Part shown: positions 61,867 to 64,000 of the stretch, in pieces
Position numbering within the stretch: position 1 is the first letter of the stretch
Layout: the number at the start of each line of letters is the position of its first letter
NCBI RefSeq assembly: GCF_900101615.1
Contig: NZ_FMZX01000002.1
Coordinates: forward strand, 310,001 to 374,000
DNA: 64,000 bases
DNA from: Belnapia rosea
Lineage (GTDB): Bacteria; Pseudomonadota; Alphaproteobacteria; Acetobacterales; Acetobacteraceae
Reading direction: 5' to 3'
Notes under the pieces: model-generated
Told to the model about the DNA's origin: nothing
The model's database searches: none
What the model saw: the letters and a program-made list of their open reading frames with translations, nothing else
Made by a program: the position numbers and the translations under genes

Positions 61867-62624
61867 GCAACGAAGGGAAGGTCGCCCTGGTCACGGGCGG
61901 GGCACGCGGCATCGGCGCCGCCATCGCGGCGAAGCTGGCGGCGCTCGGCCACCCCGTCGTCGTCGCGGATGTGCTGGAGGAGCGGGAGGCGACCGCGGAG
62001 GCCATCCGCGCGGCTGGCGGCAAGGCCCGCGCCATCGCCCTCGACGTCGCGGACGACGCGGCGGTGGCGGCCCTGCCGGCCGCGCTCGGCGACTGGTGGG
62101 GACAGCTCGGCGTGCTGGTGAACAATGCCGGCATCTCGCCCAAGGGGCCGGATGGCCGGCGCCGCCCGATCCGCGAGATGCCGGCCGAGGAGTGGCGCCG
62201 GGTGCTGGCGGTCAACCTCACCGGGGCCTTCCTCGTCTCCCAGGCCTGCATCCCGCCGCTCCGGGCGCGGGGCTGGGGCCGCATCATCATGCTGACCAGC
62301 CAGGCGGCGCGGGCGAAGAGCCAGATCGCGGGCGCCCATTACACGGCGGCCAAATCCGGGCTGATGGGCTTCGCGCGCAGCCTCGCGACCGAGCTGGGGC
62401 CGGATGGAATCACCGTGAACAGCATCGCCCCCGGCCGGATCGACACGCCGATGGCCCGTGGCGCGGCGGCCGGGGCGAATGACGCCTTCGCCGCCAATAT
62501 CCCGCTCGGCCGGCTCGGCACCCCGGGGGATGTGGCGGAGGTGGCGGCTTTCCTGGCATCGGAGGCGGCCGGCTACCTGACGGGCGCCACCATCGATGTC
62601 GGCGGCGGCAGCTACATGCCGTAA
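61863..62624 (+). CDS. SDR family oxidoreductase
   Basis: This 253-residue short-chain dehydrogenase has VTGGARGIGAAIAAKL, VNNAGISPKG, the active-site YTAAK and the IAPGRIDTP segment. It looks like FabG/glucose-dehydrogenase-type members. It overlaps the alcohol dehydrogenase gene by 4 bp and ends the three-gene operon. Confidence 0.87.
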   Translation: MSNEGKVALVTGGARGIGAAIAAKLAALGHPVVVADVLEEREATAEAIRAAGGKARAIALDVADDAAVAALPAALGDWWGQLGVLVNNAGISPKGPDGRRRPIREMPAEEWRRVLAVNLTGAFLVSQACIPPLRARGWGRIIMLTSQAARAKSQIAGAHYTAAKSGLMGFARSLATELGPDGITVNSIAPGRIDTPMARGAAAGANDAFAANIPLGRLGTPGDVAEVAAFLASEAAGYLTGATIDVGGGSYMP

Positions 62625-62656
62625 CCCTTGGGGACAGGGCGGGATATCGGGCTTCC

Positions 62657-62685
62657 TTGACACCCCACCCCCCGGCGGGCTTCAT
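62657..62685 (+). promoter_or_regulatory. lepB: Candidate lepB promoter
   Basis: A perfect TTGACA (62657-62662) is followed after 17 bp by CTTCAT, a poor -10. It lies in the 156-bp gap before lepB, about 95 bp upstream of the start. The leader also contains CCCC-N9-GGGG near 62707-62723. Confidence 0.35.
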
Positions 62686-62780
62686 CCCCCCTGCCTGATG
62701 CCGTATCCCCAACAACACAGGGGACCCGACCCCCGGGCATACTCCCCCCCGCACCGATGGGTCAGACCTTGAGCACCTCC

Positions 62781-63533
62781 ATGGCGAAGAAGAAGAGCGG
62801 CGGCTGGCTCGAGAGCATCAAGACCGTCGTCTATGCCGGCCTGATCGCGATCGGCATCCGCACCATCGCCTTCGAGCCCTTCAACATCCCCTCCGGCTCG
62901 ATGATCCCGACGCTGCTCGTGGGGGACTATCTCTTCGTATCGAAGTATTCCTATGGGTATTCGCGCTACTCGATGCCCTTCGGGCCCAACCTGTTCCAGG
63001 GCCGCATCTTCGGCTCGCTGCCCGCCCGGGGCGATGTGGCGGTGTTCAAGCTGCCGCGCGACACCAGCCAGGACTACATCAAGCGGATCATCGGCCTGCC
63101 GGGCGACCGCATCCAGGTCCGGGCCGGCGTGCTCTATATCAATGGCGCGGCGGTGCGGCGCGAGGCGGCTGGCCCCTATGTGGTCGAGGGCGATGGCCCG
63201 CGCATGACGGTGCGCCTCTACCGCGAGACGTTGCCGGCCACGGCCGCCGGGCCGGAGCGCACCCATCCGATCGTCGAGCAGACGGATGACGGGCCGCTCG
63301 ACAACACCAGCGAGTACCGTGTGCCCGAGGGCCATGTCTTCGCCATGGGTGACAACCGCGACAACAGCCTGGACAGCCGCGTGCAGAATGCGGTGGGCTT
63401 CATCCCGGTGGACAATCTGGTCGGGCGGGCGGAATTCATCTTCTTCTCGGTCGATGGCTCCGCCGCCTGGTGGGAGGTTTGGGCATGGCCCTTCGCTATC
63501 CGCTGGTCCAGGCTCATCTCGGCGGTCCGTTGA
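62781..63533 (+). CDS. lepB: Signal peptidase I
   Basis: This 250-residue inner-membrane serine protease removes signal peptides from exported proteins. The catalytic Ser is in IPSGSMIPTLLVGD (about residue 38) and the general-base Lys in DYIKRIIGLPGD. Box E is FAMGDNRDNSLDSR. One N-terminal transmembrane helix is present. The start MAKKKSGGW was chosen; an in-frame ATG at 62757 would add 8 residues. rnc follows 4 bp later. Confidence 0.96.
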   Translation: MAKKKSGGWLESIKTVVYAGLIAIGIRTIAFEPFNIPSGSMIPTLLVGDYLFVSKYSYGYSRYSMPFGPNLFQGRIFGSLPARGDVAVFKLPRDTSQDYIKRIIGLPGDRIQVRAGVLYINGAAVRREAAGPYVVEGDGPRMTVRLYRETLPATAAGPERTHPIVEQTDDGPLDNTSEYRVPEGHVFAMGDNRDNSLDSRVQNAVGFIPVDNLVGRAEFIFFSVDGSAAWWEVWAWPFAIRWSRLISAVR

Positions 63534-63537
63534 CGCC

Positions 63538-64000
63538 ATGACAACGGGGGGCGACCTCGCCGCCTTCGCCGCCAGGCTTGGGCATGCCTTTGCTCAGCCG
63601 GCGCTGCTGACACAGGCGTTGACCCACCGCTCGGCCGCCGACCCGAAGCGTTCGCAGCTCGACAGCAACGAGCGGCTGGAATTCCTCGGTGACCGCGTGC
63701 TGGCCTTGCTGATCGCCGAATGGCTCTCGGAGCGCTTTCCGGAGGAGCGGGAGGGCGATCTCGGCAAGCGCCTGGGCGTGCTGGTGGCGCGCGACACGCT
63801 GACCCGCATCGCCGAGAATCTCGGCCTCGCCACCATGCTGCGCGTGCCGCAGTCCGAGGGCAGGGCGGGGCTGCGCGAGCGGGCCAATGTACTGGCCGAT
63901 GCGCTGGAGGCGCTGCTCGGCGCGCTCTACCTCGATGGTGGGCTGCCGGCGGCGCGCGCCCTGGTGCGGCGGGAATGGGAGGTGCAGATGGGCGCCGACC
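63538..64000 (+). CDS. rnc: Ribonuclease III, N-terminal part
   Basis: This double-strand-specific endoribonuclease acts in rRNA processing and mRNA turnover. The first 154 residues are in the window; the RNA-binding domain is cut off at the right edge. The signature NERLEFLGDRVLALLIAEWL and the second active-site segment NVLADALEALLGALYLDGG identify it. It is probably co-transcribed with lepB, the usual order in alphaproteobacteria. Confidence 0.96.
   Translation, partial: MTTGGDLAAFAARLGHAFAQPALLTQALTHRSAADPKRSQLDSNERLEFLGDRVLALLIAEWLSERFPEEREGDLGKRLGVLVARDTLTRIAENLGLATMLRVPQSEGRAGLRERANVLADALEALLGALYLDGGLPAARALVRREWEVQMGAD

Overview
The window looks like about 64 kb of a high-GC alphaproteobacterial chromosome, probably Rhodospirillales/Acetobacteraceae (Roseomonas-like). 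The grounds are the strong GC-rich codon bias (which makes long antisense open frames common), DUF1127 and DUF6468/MotE-type flagellar genes, a CckA-like kinase next to flhB, and an ECF sigma/NrsF pair. This placement is inferred from gene content, not from a database search. I saw no tRNA, rRNA, CRISPR array, insertion sequence or prophage. Both ends cut genes: nasA at the left, rnc at the right.

Region 1 (1-10057, minus strand) is a nitrate-assimilation locus. In transcription order it reads nasT, a structured leader, nasS, nrtA, nrtB, nrtD, a NirB-like FAD oxidoreductase, a NirA-type siroheme reductase, a CysJ-like reductase with an Fe-S domain, and nasA. The nasT-nasS gap holds two hairpins with the same hexaloop AACGGC (A at loop position 1, G at 4). 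This is the expected shape of an ANTAR-protein target, so NasT probably controls the operon through it. The second hairpin competes with a stem that would cover the nasS ribosome-binding site.

Region 2 (10215-17023) is mixed metabolism: a three-gene plus-strand operon (flavin monooxygenase, M20 amidohydrolase, DHDPS-family aldolase), an SRAP protein, a GST, a DUF1127 protein and a MocR/GntR regulator.

Region 3 (17032-34300) is a flagellar and chemotaxis cluster in four transcription units: flgF-G-A-H (minus), fliL-fliM-DUF6468-motE-cheY-cheZ-large secreted protein (plus), small gene-fliO-fliP (minus) and flgB-flgC-fliE-fliQ-fliR-flhB-CckA-like kinase (plus). A speD-speE pair sits inside it. 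The flgF unit has a near-perfect sigma-54 promoter. The two divergent control regions share an identical 14-bp element.

Region 4 (34464-44502) carries recA, alaS, DUF599, icd and a signalling set: a free Hpt protein, a periplasmic solute-binding protein and a hybrid kinase whose start overlaps the divergent binding-protein gene.

Region 5 (44506-56248) looks like uptake and breakdown of a sugar, polyol or sugar acid: a CUT1-type ABC transporter, a ThDP enzyme, an enolase-superfamily enzyme, a 2-hydroxyacid dehydrogenase and two SDRs. An AtzG/AtzE-like amidase pair follows.

Region 6 (56255-64000) has an ECF sigma/NrsF pair, stress-type membrane proteins (DUF883-like, DUF3750), a ThDP enzyme/Zn-alcohol dehydrogenase/SDR operon, and the housekeeping genes lepB and rnc.
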